Assembly (NCBI GenBank): GCA_913009535.1
Contig: CAJVXR010000092.1
Location: 1 to 5,481 of the forward strand
DNA length: 5,481 bases
Source of the DNA: an uncultured Flavobacteriales bacterium
GTDB taxonomy: Bacteria; Bacteroidota; Bacteroidia; Flavobacteriales; Flavobacteriaceae
Direction: 5' to 3'
Shown: positions 1 to 5,481 of the stretch, piece by piece
Numbering within the stretch: the stretch's first letter is position 1
Layout: every line of letters begins with the position of its first letter
Notes under the pieces: generated by a model
Seen by the model: the letters and a program-made list of their open reading frames with translations, nothing else
Database searches by the model: none
What the model was told of the DNA's origin: nothing
Program-made: the position numbers and the translations under genes

Positions 1-569
1 ATAGAGAAGTTGAAGCTGAGGATAAAGAAAGATATCAAACAATATTTGCTAAAAACGAAGGAGCTGTTGCAGCACCAACTGCAGGTTTACACTTTTCTAG
101 ACATTTATTAAAACGTTTAGAAATTAAAGGTATTAATTTTGCTGAAATCACTTTACATGTTGGTCTGGGTACTTTTAACCCGGTAGAAGTAGAGGATTTA
201 TCCAAGCACAAAATGGACAGCGAAGAGATTGATGTTGATATAAATGCAACTACAATAATTAATAAAGCTTTAAAAGAAAAAAGAAGAATCTGTGCTATAG
301 GAACTACTTCAATGAGAGCAATTGAAAGCTCAGTATCATCAAGTGGAACCTTAAATGAATATACTGGATGGACTAATAAATTTATTTTTCCACCATATGA
401 GTTTAGTATAGCAAACTGTATGGTTACGAATTTTCATATGCCAAAATCAACTTTAATGATGATGACATCTGCCTTTGCAGGTCATGATTTTATGTTACGA
501 GCATATGAAGAAGCCATTAAAAAGAAATACAATTTCTTTAGTTATGGTGATGCAATGCTGATTATATAA
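1..569 (+). CDS. queA: S-adenosylmethionine:tRNA ribosyltransferase-isomerase QueA (3' part)
   Basis: QueA transfers and isomerises the ribosyl moiety of S-adenosylmethionine onto 7-aminomethyl-7-deazaguanine at tRNA wobble position 34, giving epoxyqueuosine; it is cytoplasmic. The frame is open from base 3, so the gene begins upstream of the window. The 188 visible residues are roughly the C-terminal half of a family usually near 350 residues. An ATG at 213 is internal and should not be taken as the start, because conserved QueA sequence continues upstream of it. Family motifs in order, numbered from the first full codon: APTAGLHF (24-31), HVGLGTF (52-58), HKMDSE (69-74), GTTSMRA (100-106), [11 protein letters not shown] (141-151), SAFAG and the C-terminal FSYGDAML. 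The protein ends just after this last motif, as flavobacterial QueA does, without the short tail of E. coli QueA. rlmN follows after 2 bases, so the two are probably co-transcribed. Identity is secure from motifs; the missing N-terminal half cannot be judged. Confidence 0.96.
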   Translation, partial: REVEAEDKERYQTIFAKNEGAVAAPTAGLHFSRHLLKRLEIKGINFAEITLHVGLGTFNPVEVEDLSKHKMDSEEIDVDINATTIINKALKEKRRICAIGTTSMRAIESSVSSSGTLNEYTGWTNKFIFPPYEFSIANCMVTNFHMPKSTLMMMTSAFAGHDFMLRAYEEAIKKKYNFFSYGDAMLII

Positions 570-571
570 CC

Positions 572-1609
572 ATGATTAAAAAAGACATTCGATCACTTTC
601 CCTTGAAGATCTTAGGACTTTTTTTTTAGATAAAGGTTTTCAAGCATTTAGAGGTAATCAGGTCTATGAATGGTTGTGGAAAAAATCCCTGAAAGATATT
701 GATCAAATGACAAATATCTCTAAAGACATTAGAGATATCCTCAAGTCTGAATTTGTGATTAATTATATTGAGATTGAATCGGTTCAAAAAAGCTCTGACG
801 GAACCGTTAAAAATGCAATTAAGTTACATGATGGTTTAACCGTAGAGTCTGTTTTAATCCCTACAAAAACAAGAATGACCGCTTGTATATCCTCTCAAGT
901 TGGGTGTAGTTTAAATTGTAAATTCTGTGCAACTGCAAGGCTTAAAAGAATGAGGAATTTAAATCCTGATGAGATCTATGATCAGGTAGTAACTATTAAT
1001 AGTCAATGTTTAGAATTTCACAACAAGCCTTTAACAAACATTGTATTTATGGGAATGGGAGAGCCATTAATGAATTACAATAATGTACTTAAAGCAATCG
1101 AAAAAATAACATCCCCTACCGGCTTAGGAATGTCTCCAAAAAGAATCGTTGTTTCGACATCTGGAGTTCCCAAATTGATAAAAAAAATGGCAGATGATAA
1201 TGTGAAATTTAAGTTAGCAGTATCTCTTCATAGTGCTATTGACAAAACTAGGACCTCAATTATGCCTTTTAACGAAAAATTTACTTTAACTGAACTTAGA
1301 AACTCACTTATATATTGGTATGAAAAGACCAAAAATAGAATTACCTATGAATATGTAGTTTGGGAAGGCATAAACGATAAAATTGAAGATATAAACGCAT
1401 TAGTAGAGTTTTGTAAATTCGCTCCAAGTAAAGTGAATTTAATTCAATATAACTCAATCGATGATCCTGATTTTATACAGGCCAAAAATTCTGCTATTGA
1501 TTTATATATGGACATTCTAGAGAAAAACAAGATAACTGTTACTTTTCGAAGATCTAGGGGTAAGGATATAGATGCAGCTTGCGGTCAGTTGGCCAATAAA
1601 AGTCAGTAA
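572..1609 (+). CDS. rlmN: Dual-specificity RNA methyltransferase RlmN (23S rRNA A2503 / tRNA A37)
   Basis: RlmN is a radical-SAM enzyme that methylates C2 of adenine 2503 in 23S rRNA and of A37 in a subset of tRNAs. The 345-residue protein is full length. An N-terminal RNA-binding part (about 1-95, with AFRGNQVYEWLW at 25-36) precedes the radical-SAM barrel. The cluster motif CxxxCxxC is C112, C116 and C119. C105 and C337 (in DAACGQL) match the two catalytic cysteines of E. coli RlmN, C118 and C355. E92 sits 13 residues before C105, like the E. coli catalytic base E105. GMGEP (161-165) is the SAM-binding motif. The ATG at 572 is chosen because the following residues match the family N-terminus. 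It has no Shine-Dalgarno sequence and lies 2 bases after the queA stop, which suggests translational coupling. The homologue Cfr (antibiotic resistance) shares these cysteines, but the overall sequence and housekeeping context favour RlmN. A run of nine T occurs at 619-627 inside the frame. Confidence 0.97.
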   Translation: MIKKDIRSLSLEDLRTFFLDKGFQAFRGNQVYEWLWKKSLKDIDQMTNISKDIRDILKSEFVINYIEIESVQKSSDGTVKNAIKLHDGLTVESVLIPTKTRMTACISSQVGCSLNCKFCATARLKRMRNLNPDEIYDQVVTINSQCLEFHNKPLTNIVFMGMGEPLMNYNNVLKAIEKITSPTGLGMSPKRIVVSTSGVPKLIKKMADDNVKFKLAVSLHSAIDKTRTSIMPFNEKFTLTELRNSLIYWYEKTKNRITYEYVVWEGINDKIEDINALVEFCKFAPSKVNLIQYNSIDDPDFIQAKNSAIDLYMDILEKNKITVTFRRSRGKDIDAACGQLANKSQ

Positions 1610-1626
1610 ATAAAATTTTAATAAGA

Positions 1627-1788
1627 TTAATTATTTCTGTTTTTCCACATATCAAACAAAGAAGAGGCAAGTAAGAATATTCCAATTAACATTAATGGAA
1701 CTAACAAATAAGAAGCTAGCGGAAAATACATATCAACTCCGATTGTTCCAAAAACTATTATAAGTCCAGCAAAATTTTTCTTATCCAC
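1627..1788 (-). CDS. Short putative membrane protein or remnant of one (GTG start, uncertain)
   Basis: I do not recognise this gene. From a GTG at 1788 the minus strand encodes 53 residues starting VDKKNFAGLI and ending FDMWKNRNN. Two hydrophobic stretches, about residues 6-28 and 26-45, suggest a helical hairpin, and a charged tail follows. The frame stays open for 14 more codons upstream, to a TAG at 1831-1833. Those codons are also hydrophobic (LSLTIFKYLG), as if a further membrane segment had been there, but they contain no ATG. The only in-frame ATGs are internal, the first at codon 20. The upstream TAG abuts the terminator hairpin at 1833-1871, and I see no promoter of the TAnnTTTG type before the ORF. 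The simplest reading is the 3' remnant of a larger membrane protein that lost its 5' part. A genuine short membrane protein is the alternative. It converges with rlmN, leaving 17 bases between the two stops. Confidence 0.33.
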   Translation of the reverse strand: MDKKNFAGLIIVFGTIGVDMYFPLASYLLVPLMLIGIFLLASSLFDMWKNRNN

Positions 1789-1832
1789 AGTGCCAAGATA
1801 TTTAAATATGGTTAGACTTAAAAAGAAACACT

Positions 1833-1871
1833 AAAAAAAAGCACCTTAAAATAGATTAAGGTGCTTTTTTT
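1833..1871 (-). terminator. Intrinsic terminator of the T9SS substrate gene, probably bidirectional
   Basis: The 9-base arms GCACCTTAA (1841-1849) and TTAAGGTGC (1856-1864) pair perfectly around a 6-base loop. Eight A precede the left arm and seven T follow the right arm, so the structure has a T-tract on either strand. On the minus strand it begins 20 bases after the stop of the T9SS gene, the classic position for its terminator. On the plus strand it could also stop any readthrough from queA-rlmN, about 225 bases after the rlmN stop. The A and T tracts can extend the stem to 16 base pairs. Confidence 0.88.
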
Positions 1872-1890
1872 AGGTTATTTAATTGTGTAA

Positions 1891-3102
1891 TTATCTAACG
1901 ATTAGTTTAGATGTTTTACTTTGACCTTCAACAGTTACTTTAATAAGGTACATTCCTGCACTTAATGAACTAACCTCTAAAGTATCAGCACTTAATGATG
2001 TATTGATTAACCTCTTTCCAGTGATATCAAATACCTCAACATACTTAACTCCATTTATAGGTGTTTGTATTGTTACAAAGTTACCATTAACTGGGTTAGG
2101 ATAAATATTCATATCTAGTGATTGAATATTGTTTAATCCTAAAGTTCCCTCTACAACAAATGAATCCATTTGTAGCACGAAAGCATCAGCAGTTACATAG
2201 TGTATTCCAACTCTTATAGTTTGACCATCATATGCACTTAAATCGTACTCATACTGAGTCCATTCTGTTGGAGCTTCTTCATATGAACCAGCTGAAATTA
2301 CTGTAAAATCTGCAGGGTCTGTACTACTTCCAATAGCTATTTGAAATCTTTCTAATCCCCATTGATCAGTAAGTGATTTAGCCCAAAAGCTAAGTGATGG
2401 AGAACTAACTCCACTAATTGTAAATTCAGGACCTATCATCCAATCATCATTTAAAGTACTAGTTGCCGCAAAGAAATGTAAGCCTTGATTTCCCTCATAA
2501 GAACTATAACCATTAATATCTGCACCCCCTACTGATGTTGCTTCATTATTATTCCAGATAATTCCAGATCCAAAATATGCTTCATTTGTAAAATCTACAT
2601 CATTGGCTCCATAAACAGCACTACCATCATTGTCTATTGCTGTCCAGCCTTCAATATTGTCAATTGCAAATGGTGTATGGCATTCAAAGTTGTCTCTCCA
2701 AACAATTGGTAATTCATATTCGTCGGGACAATCGGCTCCACCTCCTCCAGCTGTTGTTTGCCATGGGTCAGGACCATCTCCATTTGCTGGATTATCTGTC
2801 CATTCACTAACTGTTCCATCAGAGCATACAGACCTAATTGTAAAGTAATATAAAGTTGATGACTCTAGTCCCGTTAGGGTAGCTGGAAATTCATTAAATG
2901 TAAATGTACTTGCAGTACCATCACCAGGAGTAAAAGAACTCCCTAAATTATACTCAACTTCATAAGAAGCGACTGTTGAGAAGTTAGTTCCATCAAAGTT
3001 TGCACCGTCACTAGTCATATTCCATTCAGAAATGTCTGGTTGGGGACATTGACTAAATGCAAAAGTTGATATTAATAATAATAAAAATGTAATTTTTTTC
3101 AT
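1891..3102 (-). CDS. Secreted T9SS substrate with Fn3-like and choice-of-anchor-J/cleaved-adhesin-like regions
   Basis: This 403-residue protein is probably exported by Sec and then secreted by the type IX system to the cell surface or medium. Residues 1-17 form a typical signal peptide (MKK, hydrophobic core, then FAFS before Q18). The C at 19 is not in a lipobox, so a lipoprotein is unlikely. Residues about 20-117 resemble a fibronectin type III domain (YEVEYN, LTGLESSTLYYFTIRSVC). A glycine linker AGGGGADC follows. Residues about 132-318 resemble the cleaved-adhesin / choice-of-anchor J fold, a jelly-roll-like module: WRDNFE, GWTAIDNDG, DDWMIGPEF, LSFWAKS, TEWTQYEYDLSAYDGQTIRVGIHY and MDSFVVEG. 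Residues about 330-403 are a type A T9SS sorting domain (NIYPNP, VEVFDITGKRL, LSAGMYLIKV, KLIVR), normally removed on secretion. No catalytic domain is visible, so an adhesive or carbohydrate/protein-binding role is an inference. It stands alone, divergent from dnaG, with its own terminator. The ATG at 3102 is fixed by the signal peptide. Confidence 0.93.
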   Translation of the reverse strand: MKKITFLLLLISTFAFSQCPQPDISEWNMTSDGANFDGTNFSTVASYEVEYNLGSSFTPGDGTASTFTFNEFPATLTGLESSTLYYFTIRSVCSDGTVSEWTDNPANGDGPDPWQTTAGGGGADCPDEYELPIVWRDNFECHTPFAIDNIEGWTAIDNDGSAVYGANDVDFTNEAYFGSGIIWNNNEATSVGGADINGYSSYEGNQGLHFFAATSTLNDDWMIGPEFTISGVSSPSLSFWAKSLTDQWGLERFQIAIGSSTDPADFTVISAGSYEEAPTEWTQYEYDLSAYDGQTIRVGIHYVTADAFVLQMDSFVVEGTLGLNNIQSLDMNIYPNPVNGNFVTIQTPINGVKYVEVFDITGKRLINTSLSADTLEVSSLSAGMYLIKVTVEGQSKTSKLIVR

Positions 3103-3132
3103 AACTATTTGATTATTAGTTGATTACATAAA

Positions 3133-3140
3133 CAAAAATA
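3133..3140 (-). promoter_or_regulatory. Candidate -7 promoter element of the T9SS substrate gene
   Basis: Read on the minus strand this is TATTTTTG, an exact match to the Bacteroidota -7 consensus TAnnTTTG. It would place the transcription start about 24 bases before the ATG at 3102. No TTTG-like -33 element stands at the expected distance upstream (the stretch is nearly all A and T), so the call rests on the -7 box alone. Chance matches are fairly likely in DNA this AT-rich. Confidence 0.33.
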
Positions 3141-3211
3141 ATAAAAAAATTATAATTATAAATTTAATTATTAATTTTTAGCCTGTAATAATTAGTTATA
3201 ATCTTTTAATT

Positions 3212-3245
3212 ATTGTTTTAGTAATTTTAATTAGTATTAATTTTA
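3212..3245 (+). promoter_or_regulatory. Weak candidate promoter for dnaG
   Basis: ATTG (3212-3215) and TAATTTTA (3238-3245), 22 bases apart, resemble the Bacteroidota -33 TTTG and -7 TAnnTTTG elements with one mismatch each. Transcription would start about 30 bases before the GTG. A second TAATTTTA at 3222-3229 has no matching upstream element. Because the region is almost all A and T, this is only a candidate. Confidence 0.18.
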
Positions 3246-3281
3246 AAGGATATATCTTATATTTATTAAAAATTAAAAAAA

Positions 3282-5234
3282 GTGATTTCAAAGTCCACAA
3301 TTGATAAAGTTTTTGAATCTTCCAGAGTAGAGGAAGTCATTGGAGACTTTGTACAATTAAAAAAATCTGGTTCTAATTTTAAAGGGCTAAGTCCTTTTAG
3401 CGAAGAAAGAACCCCGAGTTTTATGGTCTCACCAGTAAAACAAATATGGAAAGATTTTTCTAGTGGAAAAGGTGGTACTGCGATTACTTTTTTAATGGAA
3501 CACGAGCACTTCACATATCCTGAAGCAATAAAATATTTAGCAAATAAATATAATATTGAAATTGAAGAAACTGAGCAGACAGATGAGCAAAAAATAGAAT
3601 CAGATGAAAAAGAGAGCTTATTCTTAGTAAGTGAGTATGCAAATAAATTTTTTCAAAAGACTCTCAAAGAAACTGATGAAGGGAAGTCTATTGGTTTGAG
3701 TTATTTTAAAGAAAGAGGATTTAGTGAAAAGATCATTAATACATTTCAGCTGGGTTATTGTAAAGATGAGTGGACTAGTTTTACTGACCAGGCTATTAAA
3801 GATAGTTATAAGATTGAATTTTTAGAAAAATCTGGTTTAACAATAGTTAAAGAGGATAAGAAATTTGATAGATTTAAAGGAAGAGTCATCTTTCCTATAT
3901 TAAGTATGTCAGGCAGAGTTTTAGGCTTTGGAGGTAGAACTTTAAAGTCTTCTAAATCTACTGCGAAATATCTTAACTCTCCAGAGAGTAAGATTTATTA
4001 TAAGAGTAAAATATTATACGGTCTTTATCATGCTAAACAAGAAATTGCAAAGCAAGACAACTGTTTTTTAGTTGAGGGCTACACGGATGTAATGAGGATG
4101 TATGAAAGAGGTATTCATAATGTAGTTTCTTCTTCAGGAACGGCCTTGAGCTCAGATCAAATAAGACTTATTAACAGACTTACAAATAATATAACTGTTG
4201 TTTTTGATGGCGATTCAGCTGGTTTAAATGCTGCTTTTAGAGGTATAGATATAATATTAGAGCAGGGGATGAATGTTAAAATCTGTAATTTACCTGAGGG
4301 AGAAGATCCAGATAGCTTTGCGAAAGACAAAAATTTTGACGAGCTATCCTCTTATTTTTCAGAAAACTCAAAAGATTTTATTACTTACAAGGCTTCATTA
4401 CTAATAGAAGGTGCTAAAAATGATCCAATAAAAAAAGCAGAAACTATTAGAGATATGGTTGCTAGTATTTCAAAAATCAGCGATCAAATTAAAAAAGAAA
4501 TCTACATCAAGGAATGTTCATCTATAATGGATATAAGTGAGGAGGTCCTTTACAGCACATTAGCTCAGATTTCAAAAAAACAAATTTCTAATTCAGCTAA
4601 ATCTACTTTAAAACCAAATGATTCATTTACTGTAGTTAAAAATACAAATGAAAAGAAGAGTATAAATGTTTTATATGAGTTAGAGAGAAAAATTATTGAA
4701 ATATTAATTTTATATGGTGATAAGACTGAAGATTTTGAAGATTTATTATTAAAAGAAAATGAAGCTGGAGAATTAATATTAGAACCAGTTGTTAAAACAA
4801 CTAAAGTTTTCGAAAAAATATATTTAGATCTTCAAGAAGATGAGATGGAGTTTTCTAATGATGATTTTAAAAACATATATTATATTATAATTGAAAATTT
4901 AAACAAAGGGTCAAATATTACAGTTGATATGTTCTCTAACAAAGTCCCGGTTAATATCGAGTTAGAAATAACAAATATATTAATGGGCGAAGAAAAATAC
5001 AGACTACATGATTGGCAGAGAAATAATATATTCCCGAAAGATAAATCTAAAACTATAGCTCAGCTAGTTAATGATACAATCTTAAATTTAAGGTGTTTTT
5101 TAATCGATCAAAAAGTTAACGAATTTAAAAATAAAACTTTAGATAGTATTGATAACAAATCTATATTAGATGAGGTGTTAAATTATTCTAATCTAAAGAT
5201 GCTTCTTTCTAGGAAATTAAAAAGAGTTATTTAA
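3282..5234 (+). CDS. dnaG: DNA primase DnaG, with zinc-ribbon ligands replaced
   Basis: DnaG synthesises the RNA primers of replication and works with the replicative helicase. The 650-residue protein starts with GTG: an in-frame TAA lies 12 bases upstream, MISKSTIDKVFE matches the flavobacterial N-terminus, and the next in-frame ATG (M48) would remove half of the N-terminal domain. The leader is A-rich with no Shine-Dalgarno sequence. Domains: N-terminal zinc-ribbon region (about 1-95), RNA polymerase core with GRVIFPI (200-206) and GFGGR (215-219), Toprim with EGYTDV (E265), FDGDSAG (D309, D311) and GEDPDSF (D342, D344), then a divergent C-terminal region (about 440-650) where the helicase-binding domain belongs. 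Catalytic acidic residues are intact. In the N-terminal region the expected CPFH and HCFGCG are SPFS (37-40) and KDFSSG (57-62), so all four ligands are lost; there is no cysteine before C160. It is longer than E. coli DnaG (581). Its stop overlaps that of nadE. Confidence 0.97.
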   Translation: MISKSTIDKVFESSRVEEVIGDFVQLKKSGSNFKGLSPFSEERTPSFMVSPVKQIWKDFSSGKGGTAITFLMEHEHFTYPEAIKYLANKYNIEIEETEQTDEQKIESDEKESLFLVSEYANKFFQKTLKETDEGKSIGLSYFKERGFSEKIINTFQLGYCKDEWTSFTDQAIKDSYKIEFLEKSGLTIVKEDKKFDRFKGRVIFPILSMSGRVLGFGGRTLKSSKSTAKYLNSPESKIYYKSKILYGLYHAKQEIAKQDNCFLVEGYTDVMRMYERGIHNVVSSSGTALSSDQIRLINRLTNNITVVFDGDSAGLNAAFRGIDIILEQGMNVKICNLPEGEDPDSFAKDKNFDELSSYFSENSKDFITYKASLLIEGAKNDPIKKAETIRDMVASISKISDQIKKEIYIKECSSIMDISEEVLYSTLAQISKKQISNSAKSTLKPNDSFTVVKNTNEKKSINVLYELERKIIEILILYGDKTEDFEDLLLKENEAGELILEPVVKTTKVFEKIYLDLQEDEMEFSNDDFKNIYYIIIENLNKGSNITVDMFSNKVPVNIELEITNILMGEEKYRLHDWQRNNIFPKDKSKTIAQLVNDTILNLRCFLIDQKVNEFKNKTLDSIDNKSILDEVLNYSNLKMLLSRKLKRVI

Positions 5235-5481
5235 TTTTTCAATAGGCCATTTGGAATTTTACAAATTGGAATTGATTCCATTTTATGTTTATTCTTTGAA
5301 TTAAAACTTCTATAAATATCAAGCACTTTTTCTTCTCTAGAGTTATATGTTAGCATGGGTTTATCATTACTATCTTCGACTCTCATAGCCCATTCTAATT
5401 CATCATATGTGGCGCCTATTTGTTCCTCATCTGATCTTGAGTCAGCATATAAGCCATCACTAGGCTTTGCTTGGATTATTG
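5231..5481 (-). CDS. nadE: NAD(+) synthase NadE, C-terminal part
   Basis: NadE converts deamido-NAD to NAD using ATP and ammonia (or glutamine-derived ammonia), the last step of NAD synthesis in the cytoplasm. Only the last 82 residues are in the window; the gene starts beyond the right edge. Visible family features are the KPSDGLYAD segment, matching the KPxAGLW-type loop of NadE, then DEEQIGATYDELEWAM, and near the end SKNKHKMESIPICKIP, matching the NKHKxxxIP segment that closes NadE proteins. The frame ends at a TAA read on the minus strand (5233-5231). That stop overlaps the dnaG stop, and the two genes converge with no spacer. Whether this is the short ammonia-dependent form or a form with an N-terminal glutaminase domain cannot be told from this fragment; I expect the short form, from resemblance to flavobacterial NadE. 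Confidence 0.88.
   Translation of the reverse strand, partial: IIQAKPSDGLYADSRSDEEQIGATYDELEWAMRVEDSNDKPMLTYNSREEKVLDIYRSFNSKNKHKMESIPICKIPNGLLKN

Larger units (their letters stand above)
1610..1890. other. Spacer between convergent rlmN and T9SS substrate gene
   Basis: This 281-base stretch holds the putative membrane ORF or remnant (1627-1788, frame open to 1830) and the terminator hairpin (1833-1871). Beyond these I see no RNA gene, repeat array or attachment site. No separate terminator is obvious directly after the rlmN stop, so the queA-rlmN transcript may run antisense through the small ORF to the hairpin. Confidence 0.7.
3103..3281. other. AT-rich divergent promoter region between T9SS substrate gene and dnaG
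   Basis: This 179-base spacer is almost entirely A and T and separates two divergent genes, so it should carry both promoters. One good -7 match for the minus strand and one weak pair for the plus strand are listed separately. A 12-base palindrome TTATAATTATAA lies at 3150-3161, but low-complexity sequence makes this unremarkable. No open frame or RNA gene is evident. Confidence 0.6.

Noticed and set aside
213..569. A separate 118-residue protein starting at the ATG at 213
   Set aside because: Conserved QueA motifs ([15 protein letters not shown]) continue in frame upstream to the window edge, so the ATG is internal.
619..627. Run of nine T in rlmN as a possible phase-variable tract
   Set aside because: It simply encodes part of TFFL, the frame is intact, and RlmN is a housekeeping enzyme not expected to phase vary; long T runs are common in DNA this AT-rich.
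891..930. rlmN as a Cfr-type antibiotic resistance methyltransferase
   Set aside because: The cysteine pattern is shared by both families, but the flavobacterial RlmN-like N-terminus, DAACGQL ending and location after queA fit housekeeping RlmN.
2634..2819. Minus-strand 61-codon ORF in another frame of the T9SS substrate gene
   Set aside because: Out-of-frame shadow of the real gene, repetitive in composition, with no start context or domain.
2630..2848. Plus-strand 72-codon ORF inside the T9SS substrate gene
   Set aside because: It is antisense to a well-supported coding region with signal peptide and sorting domain, and its translation resembles no family I know.
3150..3161. 12-base palindrome TTATAATTATAA as an operator
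   Set aside because: It sits in almost pure A/T sequence where such palindromes arise by chance, and there is no second copy or known regulator match.
3266..3514. Minus-strand 82-codon ORF opposite the start of dnaG
   Set aside because: It is antisense to the conserved N-terminal region of DnaG, whose frame is clearly the coding one.
5267..5284. TGGAAT / ATTCCA inverted repeat followed by four T as a terminator for dnaG
   Set aside because: The stem is only 6 pairs with a 2-base loop, the T-tract is short, and it lies inside nadE coding sequence.

Overview
The window looks like chromosomal DNA from a member of the Bacteroidota, most likely the class Flavobacteriia. The sequence is strongly AT-rich. 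One gene ends in a type A type IX secretion (T9SS) sorting domain, a hallmark of this phylum. Gene starts lack Shine-Dalgarno sequences and often follow A/T-rich leaders, and the QueA, RlmN, DnaG and NadE proteins read like flavobacterial versions. This assignment rests on recognising protein motifs, not on a database search.

Layout from left to right: (1) the 3' part of queA (+), cut by the window edge; (2) rlmN (+), complete, starting 2 bases after the queA stop; (3) a 281-base spacer holding a short two-helix membrane ORF or gene remnant (-) and a strong, near-symmetric terminator hairpin; (4) a secreted T9SS substrate with fibronectin-III-like and choice-of-anchor-J/cleaved-adhesin-like regions (-); (5) a 179-base, very AT-rich divergent promoter region; (6) dnaG primase (+), complete, with a GTG start; (7) the 3' part of nadE (-), whose stop codon overlaps the dnaG stop within the tetramer TTAA.

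Four of the five clear genes are housekeeping genes. QueA and RlmN form a translation-fidelity pair: QueA acts in queuosine synthesis at tRNA position 34, and RlmN methylates 23S rRNA A2503 and tRNA A37. DnaG makes replication primers and NadE makes NAD. The T9SS protein is the accessory element: a self-contained unit with its own apparent promoter and terminator, set in reverse orientation between rlmN and dnaG.

I see no defence system, CRISPR array, insertion sequence, tRNA or rRNA, and nothing that amounts to a new multi-gene system. The most notable signal is in DnaG: the N-terminal zinc-ribbon region keeps its sequence framework but all four expected metal ligands are replaced. The overlapping convergent stops of dnaG and nadE, and the membrane-protein remnant next to the T9SS gene, are smaller points of interest.
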